Of a stretch of DNA of 64,000 nt, positions 46,129 to 55,448 are shown piece by piece (the stretch's first letter is position 1; each line of letters starts with the position of its first letter). The stretch lies in the NCBI RefSeq assembly GCF_008795955.1, contig NZ_VMHN01000011.1, positions 62,001-126,000 of the forward strand. The letters run 5' to 3'. The notes beneath the pieces were generated by a model. The model made no database searches and had not been told where the DNA came from. It saw nothing but the letters and a program-made list of their open reading frames with translations. The stretch is from Marinobacter denitrificans. Lineage in GTDB: Bacteria; Pseudomonadota; Gammaproteobacteria; Pseudomonadales; Oleiphilaceae. Position numbers and translations under genes: made by a program.

Positions 46129-47572
46129 AGTGATTTACCTTTCTTCCTTCAGGGTCATAGTCGATAGCGATTTGCTCAGTCACATGCACAACAATCTCAG
46201 TGCCTGGCTCTACATAAATCGCGTCAAAAGAATTGCTCTGGCGCTCGTCCAGCCAGTCCGTGACTTCATCCAGACCGCTGGCAATGGCATCGTTTCGGGC
46301 GACAACAGTCGGATCCCCTGTCAAGGCCTGGGTCGAACCGCCAAAGGCATTGGTTTGTGTGGCAAATTCGGCGTCAGCTTTCGCCTTTGAGTAGGAACTG
46401 GCCGCTGTGAGCCCGATTCGCTGCGCGAGGTAACTGGGTGCGTTTGTGATGCGCTTACCGGTTACACAGGGGATGCCATACTTATCAGAGAACCAGGCGA
46501 TAGGCTCAGCGCCGGAGGCGCCGGGTTCAGGAAAGGTCACCAGAGTTCCGTCCTGGAATGTGAACGTCATGCTCTCGATCTGGCCGCTGACGCAGGATAG
46601 AGTCCAGTCGCCTTTGGCAATGCCGGACATTTTGATGCCGTTCAGGCCGGGGATTTTGATTCCGTTCGAGGACAGGTTTTCTGGTCCCACCATGATCTTA
46701 AAGGGGTATGGATCAACTACCTGCCCACCCACCGGAATCCGGCCCAGCATCGCAGTCATGGAAATTGAGCCGAGCAGAGTCGCGTTGTCCGGAATCGTGT
46801 AAGCCTTGATTGACCGCTCTTCCTTACTCTTTTCGGTTGCGTTCCGCGCGATCCCTGCGGCCGGCGCCGGCAATTCATCTGGGTTCAGCGAGAAATCGGG
46901 CAGAGAAATCTTCGACGGATCCGTAGGATCGACTGTTGCCTCTAGCGGGTTCGTCCACACCACCTGGTCATAATCCACCGGGGATCCGGTTTGATCGTAT
47001 CCCAGGCCCGTCGGGATGCCCGCTGAATTGATGTCATAGCCATTGGCAGAGGTCTGGCTGCTTTCCTCCTGGCCTTGCAACTCTTCAAGACGCTTCTCCA
47101 GGCGAGCAACAAGGCCGCGGGTTAGATCCTGTGTGTGCTCAAGCTCACGCTGCTTTGCTTCGGCGTCACGTTCAGCATTCTGAAACCGATTCTCGATGCG
47201 CCCTTTGAGGTTGCCTTCCATCTTGAGCAACTTAGAGATTTCCTGCTTCAGGCGCTCATTTTCTTTCTGTAGCTTGACCGAATCTTCGCGGACAGCGCGC
47301 GTCTCTTTCGTCAGTGTTCTCATGGTTTCAACCGGCGTATCGACGTCCACCCCGAATTCATCTTTCAGGTAATCGTCAGCCAGCGGATCTACTGCAAGCC
47401 CGTTGTCGACAATGGCTGGGCCCGATTCAATGGCGGATAGACCCTCCAGTTCAGAAGCTGAAGCAACCGCACCGGCCTGAGCCTCGTCGGATTTACCACC
47501 TTTCATGATCACCACGAACAGGACGGCAACAACGACAACCGCAAGACCTTTGACCACAATGTTTGCATTCAT
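46088..47572 (-). CDS. TraB/VirB10-like protein, PFL_4705 family (TIGR03752)
   Basis: 494 residues. One N-terminal membrane segment (LAVVVVAVLFVVIMKGG), a long periplasmic coiled coil (residues about 90-175) and a beta-barrel domain (RSIKAYTIPDNATLLGSISMTAMLG; abbreviated). It bridges inner and outer membrane in the core complex with the VirB7- and VirB9-like proteins encoded beside it. Confidence 0.9.
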   Translation of the reverse strand: MNANIVVKGLAVVVVAVLFVVIMKGGKSDEAQAGAVASASELEGLSAIESGPAIVDNGLAVDPLADDYLKDEFGVDVDTPVETMRTLTKETRAVREDSVKLQKENERLKQEISKLLKMEGNLKGRIENRFQNAERDAEAKQRELEHTQDLTRGLVARLEKRLEELQGQEESSQTSANGYDINSAGIPTGLGYDQTGSPVDYDQVVWTNPLEATVDPTDPSKISLPDFSLNPDELPAPAAGIARNATEKSKEERSIKAYTIPDNATLLGSISMTAMLGRIPVGGQVVDPYPFKIMVGPENLSSNGIKIPGLNGIKMSGIAKGDWTLSCVSGQIESMTFTFQDGTLVTFPEPGASGAEPIAWFSDKYGIPCVTGKRITNAPSYLAQRIGLTAASSYSKAKADAEFATQTNAFGGSTQALTGDPTVVARNDAIASGLDEVTDWLDERQSNSFDAIYVEPGTEIVVHVTEQIAIDYDPEGRKVNHYADLSRRSDYQLD

Positions 47573-47581
47573 GTCGTGTCC

Positions 47582-48433
47582 TCAGTTCTTGGCGTTGATG
47601 ATGGACTGAGTTTCCTGACGCAAATCCTGGTAATGCGTCCACGGATACAGGGTTTCCTTCAGCGGCCGCTCTGAAATCAGGTAGAGGATGGTGCTGTCTC
47701 CCGGAGTACCATTTGGCTCCAGCGAGTGATGCTGGAAGGTGGCATGGGAGAACGGGAGATTCAGATCCAGGTAATCGAGTCCAATGGCACGGTCGGAAAT
47801 ATTGCGGACGTACATCGCCGCGAGGTAATAGCCGCCACCGCTGTAACCAAGGACCGGCTTGGAAACCGTGGCGTAACGCGCGTCACCTTTGAAAATGCGA
47901 ACCGCTCCTTTCACGCCAAGCGTGATCTCGGAGATCCCGGCGCGATCCCGGTGAAGTCGAGTCGGACCATAAAGGCGCTGCGCGGCATGGCGTGTCAGAT
48001 CGATCGGAGTGACTCGCTTCACTGGCTCTGGCATCGCGGCTACGGCTTCCGCCTCCGGAACCTCGTTGTCCGTTTCCAGAACAATGCGAATTTCCTCAAG
48101 CTCTTCCGCGTTTTCGGGCGCTTCGGTCGAAATCAGGTCAAGCAGAATGACCTGACCGTCGGCCATGCGACGGACCTGGACCCGCTGCTTGTCGAATTCC
48201 TCATACGGTTTGAAGTGAACAGCACCTTGGGCCGACTGGACGCGGAACAGCTGCTTCATCTGCTGCCCTTTTGTCACTCCAACCTGGACATGTGAACCGA
48301 ACTGGATCGACCGTTCCTGGCCTTTATGCAGCTCGATCGTGACCGGCAGGTTTTGGTAATGAATGATCTCTGTTGCCGTGACCGACCCGGCCATGAAAAA
48401 AAAGATTAGGGATTTCAGGATGTACTTACGCAT
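47582..48433 (-). CDS. TraK/VirB9-like protein, PFL_4704 family (TIGR03749)
   Basis: 283 residues with signal peptide (MRKYILKSLIFFFMAGSVTA). YGPTRLHRDRAGISEITLG and GGGYYLAAMYVRNISDRAIG belong to the family. The start at 48433 gives the signal peptide; the open frame extends upstream through the next gene. Periplasmic part of the outer-membrane core complex. Confidence 0.9.
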   Translation of the reverse strand: MRKYILKSLIFFFMAGSVTATEIIHYQNLPVTIELHKGQERSIQFGSHVQVGVTKGQQMKQLFRVQSAQGAVHFKPYEEFDKQRVQVRRMADGQVILLDLISTEAPENAEELEEIRIVLETDNEVPEAEAVAAMPEPVKRVTPIDLTRHAAQRLYGPTRLHRDRAGISEITLGVKGAVRIFKGDARYATVSKPVLGYSGGGYYLAAMYVRNISDRAIGLDYLDLNLPFSHATFQHHSLEPNGTPGDSTILYLISERPLKETLYPWTHYQDLRQETQSIINAKN

Positions 48434-48434
48434 G

Positions 48435-49109
48435 TCACTCACCCAATTCTGGAGATGTAGTGTTGGTGTTTTGGACGTCGTCGTTCTCGACAATGGCGCC
48501 CTCAAGACGACGCGGTTTTTTGTAGAAACCGTCCAAGGCAAGGCCCCAAAGATTGCATTCGGGGTCAACATCCCAGCGAACCAAGCGGATTGGGTAACGG
48601 ACAAAGATGTCTTTCACGATTTCTGACCGGAAGGTTTCCTTAACGTTGACGTCGTAGAAGGCCACCCAACTGTCTTTGGATTCGGTGTACACACGCTTGG
48701 GCGTGTATGGGCGATCAGGCATTTCCTGCAGTGCCCGGGTGCGGGTCAATTCATGATCGAGCCGACGTTGCTCATAATCGCGCTCGAGTTCACCTTTAAA
48801 CCGGGGGGTGATGTAGCAGCTCAGTCGTTCAATCTGCTGCTTGTAATCGTCTTTGCCATCGACAGGCCAGTTATTCATCTGCTGCCAGATGTAATAGCCG
48901 AATGCGTAGACGTTGAACGGATGCCGCTCGTTGATGCCACGAGTGGAGCCAGAGCGCAGGTCAGGCGGAATATCAATCTTGATCCGCTCCGGGGCTTCTT
49001 TCCATCCGAGGATGCTGTAAATCAGGGCGATCGCGAGAATCCCGACAAAAATTCGTAGTGTCAGAATGTGAGCATCCCGTCCGTCGAGAGCCTTTTTTAA
49101 ACGCGCCAC
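48435..49109 (-). CDS. TraE/VirB8-like protein, PFL_4703 family (TIGR03746)
   Basis: 224 residues. Single N-terminal membrane anchor (LRIFVGILAIALIYSILGW) and a periplasmic domain with IDIPPDLRSGSTRGINERHP, VYAFGYYIWQQMNNWP and FVRYPIRLVRWDVDPECN. Inner-membrane assembly factor of the apparatus. Confidence 0.92.
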   Translation of the reverse strand: MARLKKALDGRDAHILTLRIFVGILAIALIYSILGWKEAPERIKIDIPPDLRSGSTRGINERHPFNVYAFGYYIWQQMNNWPVDGKDDYKQQIERLSCYITPRFKGELERDYEQRRLDHELTRTRALQEMPDRPYTPKRVYTESKDSWVAFYDVNVKETFRSEIVKDIFVRYPIRLVRWDVDPECNLWGLALDGFYKKPRRLEGAIVENDDVQNTNTTSPELGE

Positions 49110-49111
49110 TC

Positions 49112-49519
49112 TCAGTCCTCCGTTTTGGTTTTAACTTTCACTACCGTTCTCTCGCGGCGTATGTCCCAGGCCTGAGAGGTCTCGATGTAGTCGAAATTGA
49201 TAAAGCTGAATTTTTGCTGTGCGATCTTTTTGAGATAGACGATGTGCAAACCATCTGGCCGGCGGCGCTTCAGCCCTGTGAGGTATCTGCCAACCAGCAA
49301 AAGCGAGACGATGGCCATACCAACACCGATACCGACTCCGAAAAGTCCCCATCCGAATGGCAAGAGAAGAAGAACGGAAACGGGGATCCAGAAGACCAGG
49401 CCTGCGATTATCAGCACGACCACTTCCGTGTCCGTCAGGCCCCGGAAAACGACCGGCTCTTCAATGAGCCGGTCTGGGATGAAGTCGATTTCTCGACCCT
49501 TCATACCGATCTTTTCCAT
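49112..49519 (-). CDS. TraL-like protein (TIGR03750)
   Basis: 135 residues. N-terminal IDFIPDRLIEEPVVFRGLTD, two adjacent membrane segments (VLIIAGLVFWIPVSVLLLLP, GVGIGVGMAIVSLLLV) and a basic tail (LKRRRPDGLHIVYLKKIAQQ). The arrangement matches the TraL/VirB3-like inner-membrane protein of GI-type systems. Confidence 0.9.
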   Translation of the reverse strand: MEKIGMKGREIDFIPDRLIEEPVVFRGLTDTEVVVLIIAGLVFWIPVSVLLLLPFGWGLFGVGIGVGMAIVSLLLVGRYLTGLKRRRPDGLHIVYLKKIAQQKFSFINFDYIETSQAWDIRRERTVVKVKTKTED

Positions 49520-49878
49520 TAGAAAATCACGGTAGCCGCTTGCGTCAGGAGGTAGACCACGAAGACAAGCAACAAAACGCCCATGCCACCGTGCATACCC
49601 ATGTCGCCCCAGGTCTTCTTGCCTTCGCCAATCTCGTTGTAGGTCGCAATCATGTTCTTGGCGACAGCCAGAAACGCGATGGTGCCGAGGATCAGACCGA
49701 GGACGATGGCGATATCAAAGGCGTAACCTTTAAGCAGACCGATATAGTCGCCCTGGGCCGGTGCGTTGGTCGGGTTAGCGGTGGCTGGCAGAGCTGCCTG
49801 AACCTGAGTGCCGAATGACAGGAACGCCATTGCCGCAGCTGCTTTCATTGCCGTGTACTTCTGCATTGCTTGTTTCAT
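49519..49878 (-). CDS. Pilin-like transfer protein (TIGR03745)
   Basis: 119 residues; signal peptide (AAAAMAFLSFGTQVQAALP) then two membrane segments (IAIVLGLILGTIAFLAVAKN, GGMGVLLLVFVVYLLTQAA). Fits the VirB2/TraA-like component of GI-type systems. Its stop shares a base with the start of the TIGR03750 gene. Confidence 0.88.
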   Translation of the reverse strand: MKQAMQKYTAMKAAAAMAFLSFGTQVQAALPATANPTNAPAQGDYIGLLKGYAFDIAIVLGLILGTIAFLAVAKNMIATYNEIGEGKKTWGDMGMHGGMGVLLLVFVVYLLTQAATVIF

Positions 49879-49940
49879 TCTGGATTTCTCCTAGTTTTTG
49901 GGATGGTGCTTTTTGGGTACTGCTAGGGTTACTGCGCTGG

Positions 49941-50198
49941 TCAGTTGATGATTAGGAAGAGCATCACGAGGAGAACGAAGACCGCCCGCGCCCAAATGAA
50001 GATCATTTGTCCGGACTTAATCTCCTCGTTCGCCCAGTTTTCGTAGGCCTGCATGCAGGTCCAGGCGATGAACGTAATCACTGCGACAACGGCAATCATT
50101 TGGGCCAAGGTCAGAAGGTTCGCTGCTGTCATCCAGCAAGAGGCGGCACCATTGCAACCAGAGCCATCCTGAAACCATTGATGCTGATCAGGACTCAT
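49941..50198 (-). CDS. Small membrane protein (TIGR03758)
   Basis: 85 residues, starting MSPDQHQWFQDGSGCNGAAS, with two hydrophobic segments (IAVVAVITFIAWTCMQAYENW, FVLLVMLFLIIN). The family is a small conserved component, possibly a minor pilin or VirB2-type. It overlaps the RAQPRD gene by 4 bases. Confidence 0.88.
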   Translation of the reverse strand: MSPDQHQWFQDGSGCNGAASCWMTAANLLTLAQMIAVVAVITFIAWTCMQAYENWANEEIKSGQMIFIWARAVFVLLVMLFLIIN

Positions 50199-50506
50199 TG
50201 CTTGTGCTCGGTGTAGTTGACGCTGAGAGCGTCGATGGTTGACGGAACCACTGGCTCCATGGGTACTGTCAGGTGATGCGTAATGCCGTGCTGGATCTTT
50301 CGCAGGTCACTCAACAGAATCTCGTAGTCAAACTGCGTCCGGTCAGAAGCATTGCTTCGGGCGCGAGCGTTCAGAACCAGCGCCTCCAGAGCCGCCAACT
50401 CGGACTGGATGTTTGAGAGCGCTTCACGCTCCGCCCAGATGTCCGCAGCTGCATTTGTGCTGGTCGCAATCAGGCTGGAAAAAAGAATCGTTTTGAAAAC
50501 TCTCAT
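50195..50506 (-). CDS. RAQPRD-family conjugative element protein (TIGR01690)
   Basis: 103 residues, signal peptide (MRVFKTILFSSLIATSTNAA), then ERE-ALSNIQSELAALEALVLNARA and FDYEILLSDLRKIQHGITHHL, the conserved blocks of this periplasmic family. First gene of the second tra operon; a tra palindrome lies 68 bases upstream. Confidence 0.9.
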   Translation of the reverse strand: MRVFKTILFSSLIATSTNAAADIWAEREALSNIQSELAALEALVLNARARSNASDRTQFDYEILLSDLRKIQHGITHHLTVPMEPVVPSTIDALSVNYTEHKQ

Positions 50507-50574
50507 CGTGATCTCTTATCTGGTGAGTTCTGATGAGAGCGATTTAATCAGGCACACTTGTAAAAAGGCTGATC

Positions 50575-50600
50575 AAAAGGTCACAGGTTGGTGACCTTTT
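50575..50600 (-). promoter_or_regulatory. Shared tra-regulon palindrome, site b
   Basis: AAAAGGTCAC-AGGTTG-GTGACCTTTT, 10-bp perfect arms. It is the best copy of the motif and precedes the RAQPRD-to-traG operon. Downstream of the palindrome (towards the gene) stands TTTTGATCAG. Confidence 0.85.
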
Positions 50601-50737
50601 AAAAGGGGAGGAAACGTGTGTGGACGTTGATCGGAATTGCGCCCATAGATGGGCTAATTGTGCGTATTAAGTGGATCGTCAAAGGTAAGAAACGCTCGAT
50701 ATGAGCCGGACTTGCGAGCACCCAGCCGGAGTTTCGA

Positions 50738-50760
50738 GAAAAACCCCTCGTAATGAGGGG
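50738..50760 (-). terminator. Intrinsic terminator of the first tra operon
   Basis: On the minus strand CCCCTC-ATTAC-GAGGGG is followed by TTTTTC. It lies 28 bases after the TIGR03747 stop and separates the two tra operons. Confidence 0.85.
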
Positions 50761-50787
50761 CGGGGCTTGCTGAGGTTCAAACAATAC

Positions 50788-51516
50788 TCAGAGGTACTTT
50801 TTGAATTTCGAGCTCATCACCATTAAACACAGTCCAAACAGGACAGCGAATGGTGTGATCATATAGTTCGGATGGATGGAACTGGGAATCGCCAGGTATA
50901 AAATCCACGCGAGGGCAAGAGTCGGAATCGCAAACTTTTTCGCCCAGTGATAGACATAGCCAGACTCATTTCCACCGCGCCACCGCCTTAAGTCACGCTG
51001 CATCAGTCCGTCACAGACGCCAACGACCCCGAATAGCACGAAAGCCGGCATAGAGAGCATTAGCACCGCAATCCGGACGAAGAACATGATCAGGATATAT
51101 ATGGCCGCCATCAGGTACTCATAATATTCGGCGATCACGCCCTTCATCATCAGAATAATCTGACCGTCGTTGGCGTCGGGTGTTCTCACCGACTGCAAAC
51201 TGTCCAGCAGGCCAGAATCGACAAATAGAAAGCTGACCACTTTGGTAATGGTCGAGCTTGCGGAATTCACAGCGCCCTCATTTGTTTGGTCTTTCGAGTT
51301 CAGCGATTCACTCAGATAGCCGATCTCCTGGAACATCATCTCTTCCGCATTTTTGTAGGTGGGCTCATCCTGGAAGAAGCCCATGTTGATCCACTCTATG
51401 ACGATCGACATGAACGCACTGAACAACAGCAGGCCAATGACTTTCAGAATCAGATCGATTGATTTGCCGACAAAGCCACGCTTCTGAGCGGGATGTTCCG
51501 ATTTACCCTCTGGCAT
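50788..51516 (-). CDS. Integrating conjugative element membrane protein, PFL_4697 family (TIGR03747)
   Basis: 242 residues with about four membrane segments (LILKVIGLLLFSAFMSIVIEW, AAIYILIMFFVRIAVLMLS, ALAWILYLAIPSS, FAVLFGLCLMVMSS) and the loop CDGLMQRDLRRWRGGNES, characteristic of the family, which acts alongside TraD. Last gene of the first tra operon. Confidence 0.9.
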   Translation of the reverse strand: MPEGKSEHPAQKRGFVGKSIDLILKVIGLLLFSAFMSIVIEWINMGFFQDEPTYKNAEEMMFQEIGYLSESLNSKDQTNEGAVNSASSTITKVVSFLFVDSGLLDSLQSVRTPDANDGQIILMMKGVIAEYYEYLMAAIYILIMFFVRIAVLMLSMPAFVLFGVVGVCDGLMQRDLRRWRGGNESGYVYHWAKKFAIPTLALAWILYLAIPSSIHPNYMITPFAVLFGLCLMVMSSKFKKYL

Positions 51517-51519
51517 TTG

Positions 51520-53571
51520 TCAGTTCCACCATTGCTCAGCTGTATGATAGTTCCGATCCATTTCCCGGGTCAGAGCCTGCATGTTTTCCGGCATATCATC
51601 GTCATCGTCCTCAACGGGTAACGGAAAACGAACCTTCCAGAGTTGACCGCCATCCAGAAGACAAAATGCCTGACCTTTTGGCAGCGCAGTGATGTGACCG
51701 GGCTCGAGCATCGGGACCCGCAGCATCGAAATCCGGTCCTGGGTGCTTGAGGTAAAGTCGACGCTTGAGTCTGTGTCGGACGAGTCATTGGCACCAGAGA
51801 CAGTCATAATCTGGGCAATTTCGACTTCAGGCAGTTGATTCGTCAGCAGCTCGGCCGTGTCCTTTTCCTTTACCCTAAGCATAATCAGGTTGTTGAAGTT
51901 GCCCTCAACCTGCCGTGCCTTGGCGACATTTCCGAGTCTAGCTTCGAGGTCCTGCCGAGACTGAGAATAAGCAGTGATCTGCATACCCGATCCACCGGAC
52001 TTGTTGACCATCGGCAGAAACTCATCTCCGATCAGGTCAGAGAATTCGTCGGCGTGAAGACAAACCTTTGGAAGTGAATTGGCCTGACCCTCAAGCATTC
52101 CGTGTTCAAAACCATGCTTGTAGATATGGCCACAGGTGCTTACCAGGTCCGAGAACATGGAATTCCCCACTGCGGAGGAAACTTCCGTATCGCTCATGGC
52201 ATCCAGCCCAACGTACACGATGCCTCGCTTCCGTATGATCTGGGTCCAGTCGAAAATGGGCCGCTCGTCGGTAACGTCGAAATAATCAGGGGCGAGCAGC
52301 TTCCCGATTTTGCCGGTCGTCAGCTTTTCGAGAAGCGGCAGAAGACTGGCCACGAGCTTGTCGAAGTAGGTTTTGTCGTACCGCAAGGCGGATAGAAGGC
52401 CGTGAAGTACCGGATCGCTGACGTGCAACTGTTCAACGTACTGCCTCAGGGCCTCTGTTCGGGGATTGGCGTGCTTTGCAAGTCGGGGGTTGGCCTTGTA
52501 TTTCTTCTCGGCGTCGCCTGTCATCGCATTGATGTCCTCGATCCAGCCTTCTTCACCATTCCTGGGCAACCACCAGTCCATGTATTCGCAGAACAGCGGT
52601 TCAATGTCCGTCACGTACCGAAGAATGTTGTTGTAATCCGGACGCTGCCCCAGGCTTACCAATGCCCGGGCGACAATGTTAATGAAGCGCCATGCGAATT
52701 CTTTAAACGCGGCACTGTTACCCTCGGCTGAAAGCTGGCCAGAGATACGACCGGCGATCTCAGTGATCCTCGAAAAATTTCCGACTGCGTTGTAACGGGC
52801 GGAAGAGTCCGGAAACCCAAGGTGGAACATGTAGAAATCGTCTTCCCGCCCTGCCCTCTTGGCAGCCATATACATTCGTGTGAGTAGTCCGGCGTCAGAT
52901 TTTGGATCCAGCAGAATTACTGGCCCGTCGTTCCTGCGAATGTCCTGCTCGATCAGGATTTCAGCCAGCCGACTTTTACCGACTCGTGTGGTTCCCAGGC
53001 AAAGGGTGTGTCCCACCCGCTCTGACATCGCCAGCAATACCTGCTTTTCTTCAAGCTCGACGGCGTGGGTTACGGGATTGCCACCCACGGCCGGGTATGG
53101 GCGAACAGGATTCAGAGGGTGATCTTTACTGGTCAGATCTGCGATCCATTGGAGCTTCGACCCTTCCAGTTTGCGCTCGAGCTCACGCGCGAAGTTGTTT
53201 ATCCGGGACGGACGGATGTACTTGGCTGAGATGGGCGCCATGGTGTCCTTCAAACGCTGGGTATGCGTCTGGGTCCAGCGAAACCCTTGTCCGAGGTAAA
53301 GGTGATTCTTGAAACAGGGGATCTGGTCAGAAGACATGGCGAAACGCGGCAACCGCCTCAGGTTTCGCTGATACTTGATGACGCTGGACCCCTGGTAAAA
53401 GCGATAGAGTCCAAAGACAACCAGAATGACAGCAGAAGTGTAGGCGACACTCGGAGTCATCATCAGTAATGAGGGGGCGGCCAGGCAAATGCCGGCCGCA
53501 CATACGCTGACTGTTCCGGAATAGAATTCAACCGGCGGGCGAAGCAAAGCCTCGAGCGTCTGGGTGGCCAT
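51520..53571 (-). CDS. traD: Type IV coupling protein TraD (SXT type, TIGR03743)
   Basis: 683 residues. Two N-terminal membrane segments (about 18-60), then an ATPase domain: Walker A CLGTTRVGKSRLAEIL, GPVILLDPKSDAGLL, and Walker B-like VCLHADEFSDLIGDEF. The YSQSRQDLEARLG segment is typical. It delivers the relaxosome to the channel. The relaxase gene is not in this window. Acidic tail (EDDDDDMPEN). Confidence 0.95.
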   Translation of the reverse strand: MATQTLEALLRPPVEFYSGTVSVCAAGICLAAPSLLMMTPSVAYTSAVILVVFGLYRFYQGSSVIKYQRNLRRLPRFAMSSDQIPCFKNHLYLGQGFRWTQTHTQRLKDTMAPISAKYIRPSRINNFARELERKLEGSKLQWIADLTSKDHPLNPVRPYPAVGGNPVTHAVELEEKQVLLAMSERVGHTLCLGTTRVGKSRLAEILIEQDIRRNDGPVILLDPKSDAGLLTRMYMAAKRAGREDDFYMFHLGFPDSSARYNAVGNFSRITEIAGRISGQLSAEGNSAAFKEFAWRFINIVARALVSLGQRPDYNNILRYVTDIEPLFCEYMDWWLPRNGEEGWIEDINAMTGDAEKKYKANPRLAKHANPRTEALRQYVEQLHVSDPVLHGLLSALRYDKTYFDKLVASLLPLLEKLTTGKIGKLLAPDYFDVTDERPIFDWTQIIRKRGIVYVGLDAMSDTEVSSAVGNSMFSDLVSTCGHIYKHGFEHGMLEGQANSLPKVCLHADEFSDLIGDEFLPMVNKSGGSGMQITAYSQSRQDLEARLGNVAKARQVEGNFNNLIMLRVKEKDTAELLTNQLPEVEIAQIMTVSGANDSSDTDSSVDFTSSTQDRISMLRVPMLEPGHITALPKGQAFCLLDGGQLWKVRFPLPVEDDDDDMPENMQALTREMDRNYHTAEQWWN

Positions 53572-54134
53572 CAGCGCATCACTCCATTCTTATCAACAAA
53601 GAACGGGTAGTGCCGCAGGTTGATGGCTTTTGCCATCTGCTCGCCATTGGTCGCCTGTAGCAAGATTCCCTCACCTGCCACGGACTGCAAATGATTCATC
53701 TCTTCGACAGTCGCTACGTTCACCACCAAGCCAATGGCCCGCTTCTCTTTCAGGAAACGCCGGTTCTGTTTGAGCCAGTTAATGGAAACGGAGTCGTAAC
53801 CGATAATGAACATGGGCCGGCTCAGCATGTCATAACGAATCCCAGCGGCCTCTTGAGGACCGACCCTGCCCACAGTTAATGACGGTGACGAAACAGGGAG
53901 ATTCGAGACCAAAAACCTTTTGCCTCGGCGTTCATCCTTCAGTTTCTGCAGTTGCTCTTTAAAATCGGAATCTGAAGGAAGGAATGGTTCTGCGGACTGG
54001 CCGCCAAAATCACCAATAACCTCGAGTTCATAGAATCCCTTGAGCTGCTCTTTCATGGTTCCAGCATGGACCGGAAGAACAAGTGCTGAGGCCAACGCAA
54101 TGCCTATTGCTGCTTTTTTCAGATATTGGCCCAT
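53571..54134 (-). CDS. Integrating conjugative element protein, PFL_4695 family (TIGR03765)
   Basis: 187 residues. Start MGQYLKKAAIGIALASALVL (signal peptide) chosen at 54134; the open frame begins earlier inside the preceding gene. Conserved-looking blocks: FLVSNLPVSSPSLTVGRVG, PMFIIGYDSVSINWL and AIGLVVNVATVEEMNHL. Periplasmic; overlaps the transglycosylase gene by 16 bases. Confidence 0.88.
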   Translation of the reverse strand: MGQYLKKAAIGIALASALVLPVHAGTMKEQLKGFYELEVIGDFGGQSAEPFLPSDSDFKEQLQKLKDERRGKRFLVSNLPVSSPSLTVGRVGPQEAAGIRYDMLSRPMFIIGYDSVSINWLKQNRRFLKEKRAIGLVVNVATVEEMNHLQSVAGEGILLQATNGEQMAKAINLRHYPFFVDKNGVMR

Positions 54135-54652
54135 AAGCGTATGACTCTCTCTCTGTATGCATTGGCGATTTGTTTGTCTTTCGGGCGCTGCGCTGGCCGG
54201 TGATAGCAACCAATGGCCAGCTCCCATGATGAGCATTCCGGTCGTTCGAATTGTTCACGAAGATGTTGAGCCGCTGCCGTGAGATTCAGGTAGGGATCAA
54301 AAGCGTCCCAAAGTGAGCGGAACCTTTCTTTATGCCAGCGCCAGTTCATCTGCCCCAAGCCCACGTCAAAGTGGTAATCCCCCGCCTTGACCAGGCCGTC
54401 TGCAAACCGGAAAGCCGCTTCGCGTGTTTTGAAGAAGTGCGCCTTTCCACGATGGTTGATCGTCCAGGGCCAAGGCAGTGTTCGGTTTGCATGCTCAGTC
54501 CGAGTTCTGGACTCATTCAAAACTATGGCGAAGAAAAGTTTTGCCGGTACCTTCTGCTCCTGACTGACCAACTGATACATCGGTGGAATTTGGGAGGCAT
54601 GAACGTCCCCCCACAAACCGGCACCGATCAGAAACGCCAAAAGGTATTTCAC
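54119..54652 (-). CDS. Lytic transglycosylase (SLT family)
   Basis: 177 residues from GTG 54652, preceded by GAGGGTAGGGCG. Signal-like N-terminus (VKYLLAFLIGAGLWGDVHAS), then the SLT fold: KLFFAIVLNESRT with the catalytic Glu, YHFDVGLGQMNWRWHKERF and LNLTAAAQHLREQF. Opens peptidoglycan locally for the transfer apparatus. Confidence 0.9.
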   Translation of the reverse strand: MKYLLAFLIGAGLWGDVHASQIPPMYQLVSQEQKVPAKLFFAIVLNESRTRTEHANRTLPWPWTINHRGKAHFFKTREAAFRFADGLVKAGDYHFDVGLGQMNWRWHKERFRSLWDAFDPYLNLTAAAQHLREQFERPECSSWELAIGCYHRPAQRPKDKQIANAYRERVIRLWANI

Positions 54653-54662
54653 CGCCCTACCC

Positions 54663-55445
54663 TCACTCGCCGTATTCGGTGATGTCGCCCGATGCGACAT
54701 TGAAGGTTCGAACCGCAGGGAGGTTGTCGAGATCAACGCCAAACTCTTCAGCCTTCCCAGACTCGAAGTTGAGCGTGACTTTCCGCGCTCGGACAATTTC
54801 CGGATCGATCTTCATGTGGCGTGCCCACTTGGAAATGGACTCCGCTGAAGCACCATCATTGAAAAAAATGTCCAGACGAGAGTTTCGAGACACAGATTTT
54901 CTGACTTCGCTGACCAGGTCTTCGCAATCTTCGAGGCAGAAGTCGTTTACAAACAGAGCAACGTGAGTCGTGGTCGCGTTGTACTTCTCATTCCACTCCT
55001 GCTCCCAATGAGGAGCATCAATCACGACGGGGTTTTCGCCGAACAAGTCCTTGGCCGCTTTCATGCGTTCCACTTCGAAGGCTAATTCCAGTTCCATGCG
55101 CCGAGATTCGACCTTCATCCAGATCATGGCGTAGCGTTCACGCTCAGCAGCGTCCGTCTCGGAAACGCCGAGAGCCGTGAGTGGATCAAGTCCCGGAGAC
55201 CAAATGCCTCGCGGACCCGACATGATCTTTTTGTACTTGATCCAGTCAGACTCTTTGAGCATCCACTGCTTAGCCAGAGACCGTTCTTCATCCGTCAGTT
55301 GCATGCCGGACTTCTGATCGAGACTCGATTGCGCCTGAGAGGAAACATTCCCCATCGAGCGCGTGTCTGTCGGAGTCTGTGCTATCGCAATGTCAGCCGT
55401 TACTACGCTGACCAGAAGAGAAGCCAAGAGGGTTTTGCGAATCAT
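54663..55445 (-). CDS. Conjugative element protein, PFL_4693 family (TIGR03759)
   Basis: 260 residues with signal peptide (MIRKTLLASLLVSVVTADIA). WMLKESDWIKYKKIMSGPRG and GIWSPGLDPLTALGVSETDA are typical of the family; a C-terminal thioredoxin-like region (HVALFVNDFCLEDCEDLV) has two Cys. Periplasmic component. Confidence 0.88.
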   Translation of the reverse strand: MIRKTLLASLLVSVVTADIAIAQTPTDTRSMGNVSSQAQSSLDQKSGMQLTDEERSLAKQWMLKESDWIKYKKIMSGPRGIWSPGLDPLTALGVSETDAAERERYAMIWMKVESRRMELELAFEVERMKAAKDLFGENPVVIDAPHWEQEWNEKYNATTTHVALFVNDFCLEDCEDLVSEVRKSVSRNSRLDIFFNDGASAESISKWARHMKIDPEIVRARKVTLNFESGKAEEFGVDLDNLPAVRTFNVASGDITEYGE

Positions 55446-55448
55446 GAA

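Noticed and set aside
50599..50784. 61-codon minus-strand frame between the tra operons
   Set aside because: It runs through the intrinsic terminator at 50738-50760 and the operator, and lacks a ribosome site.
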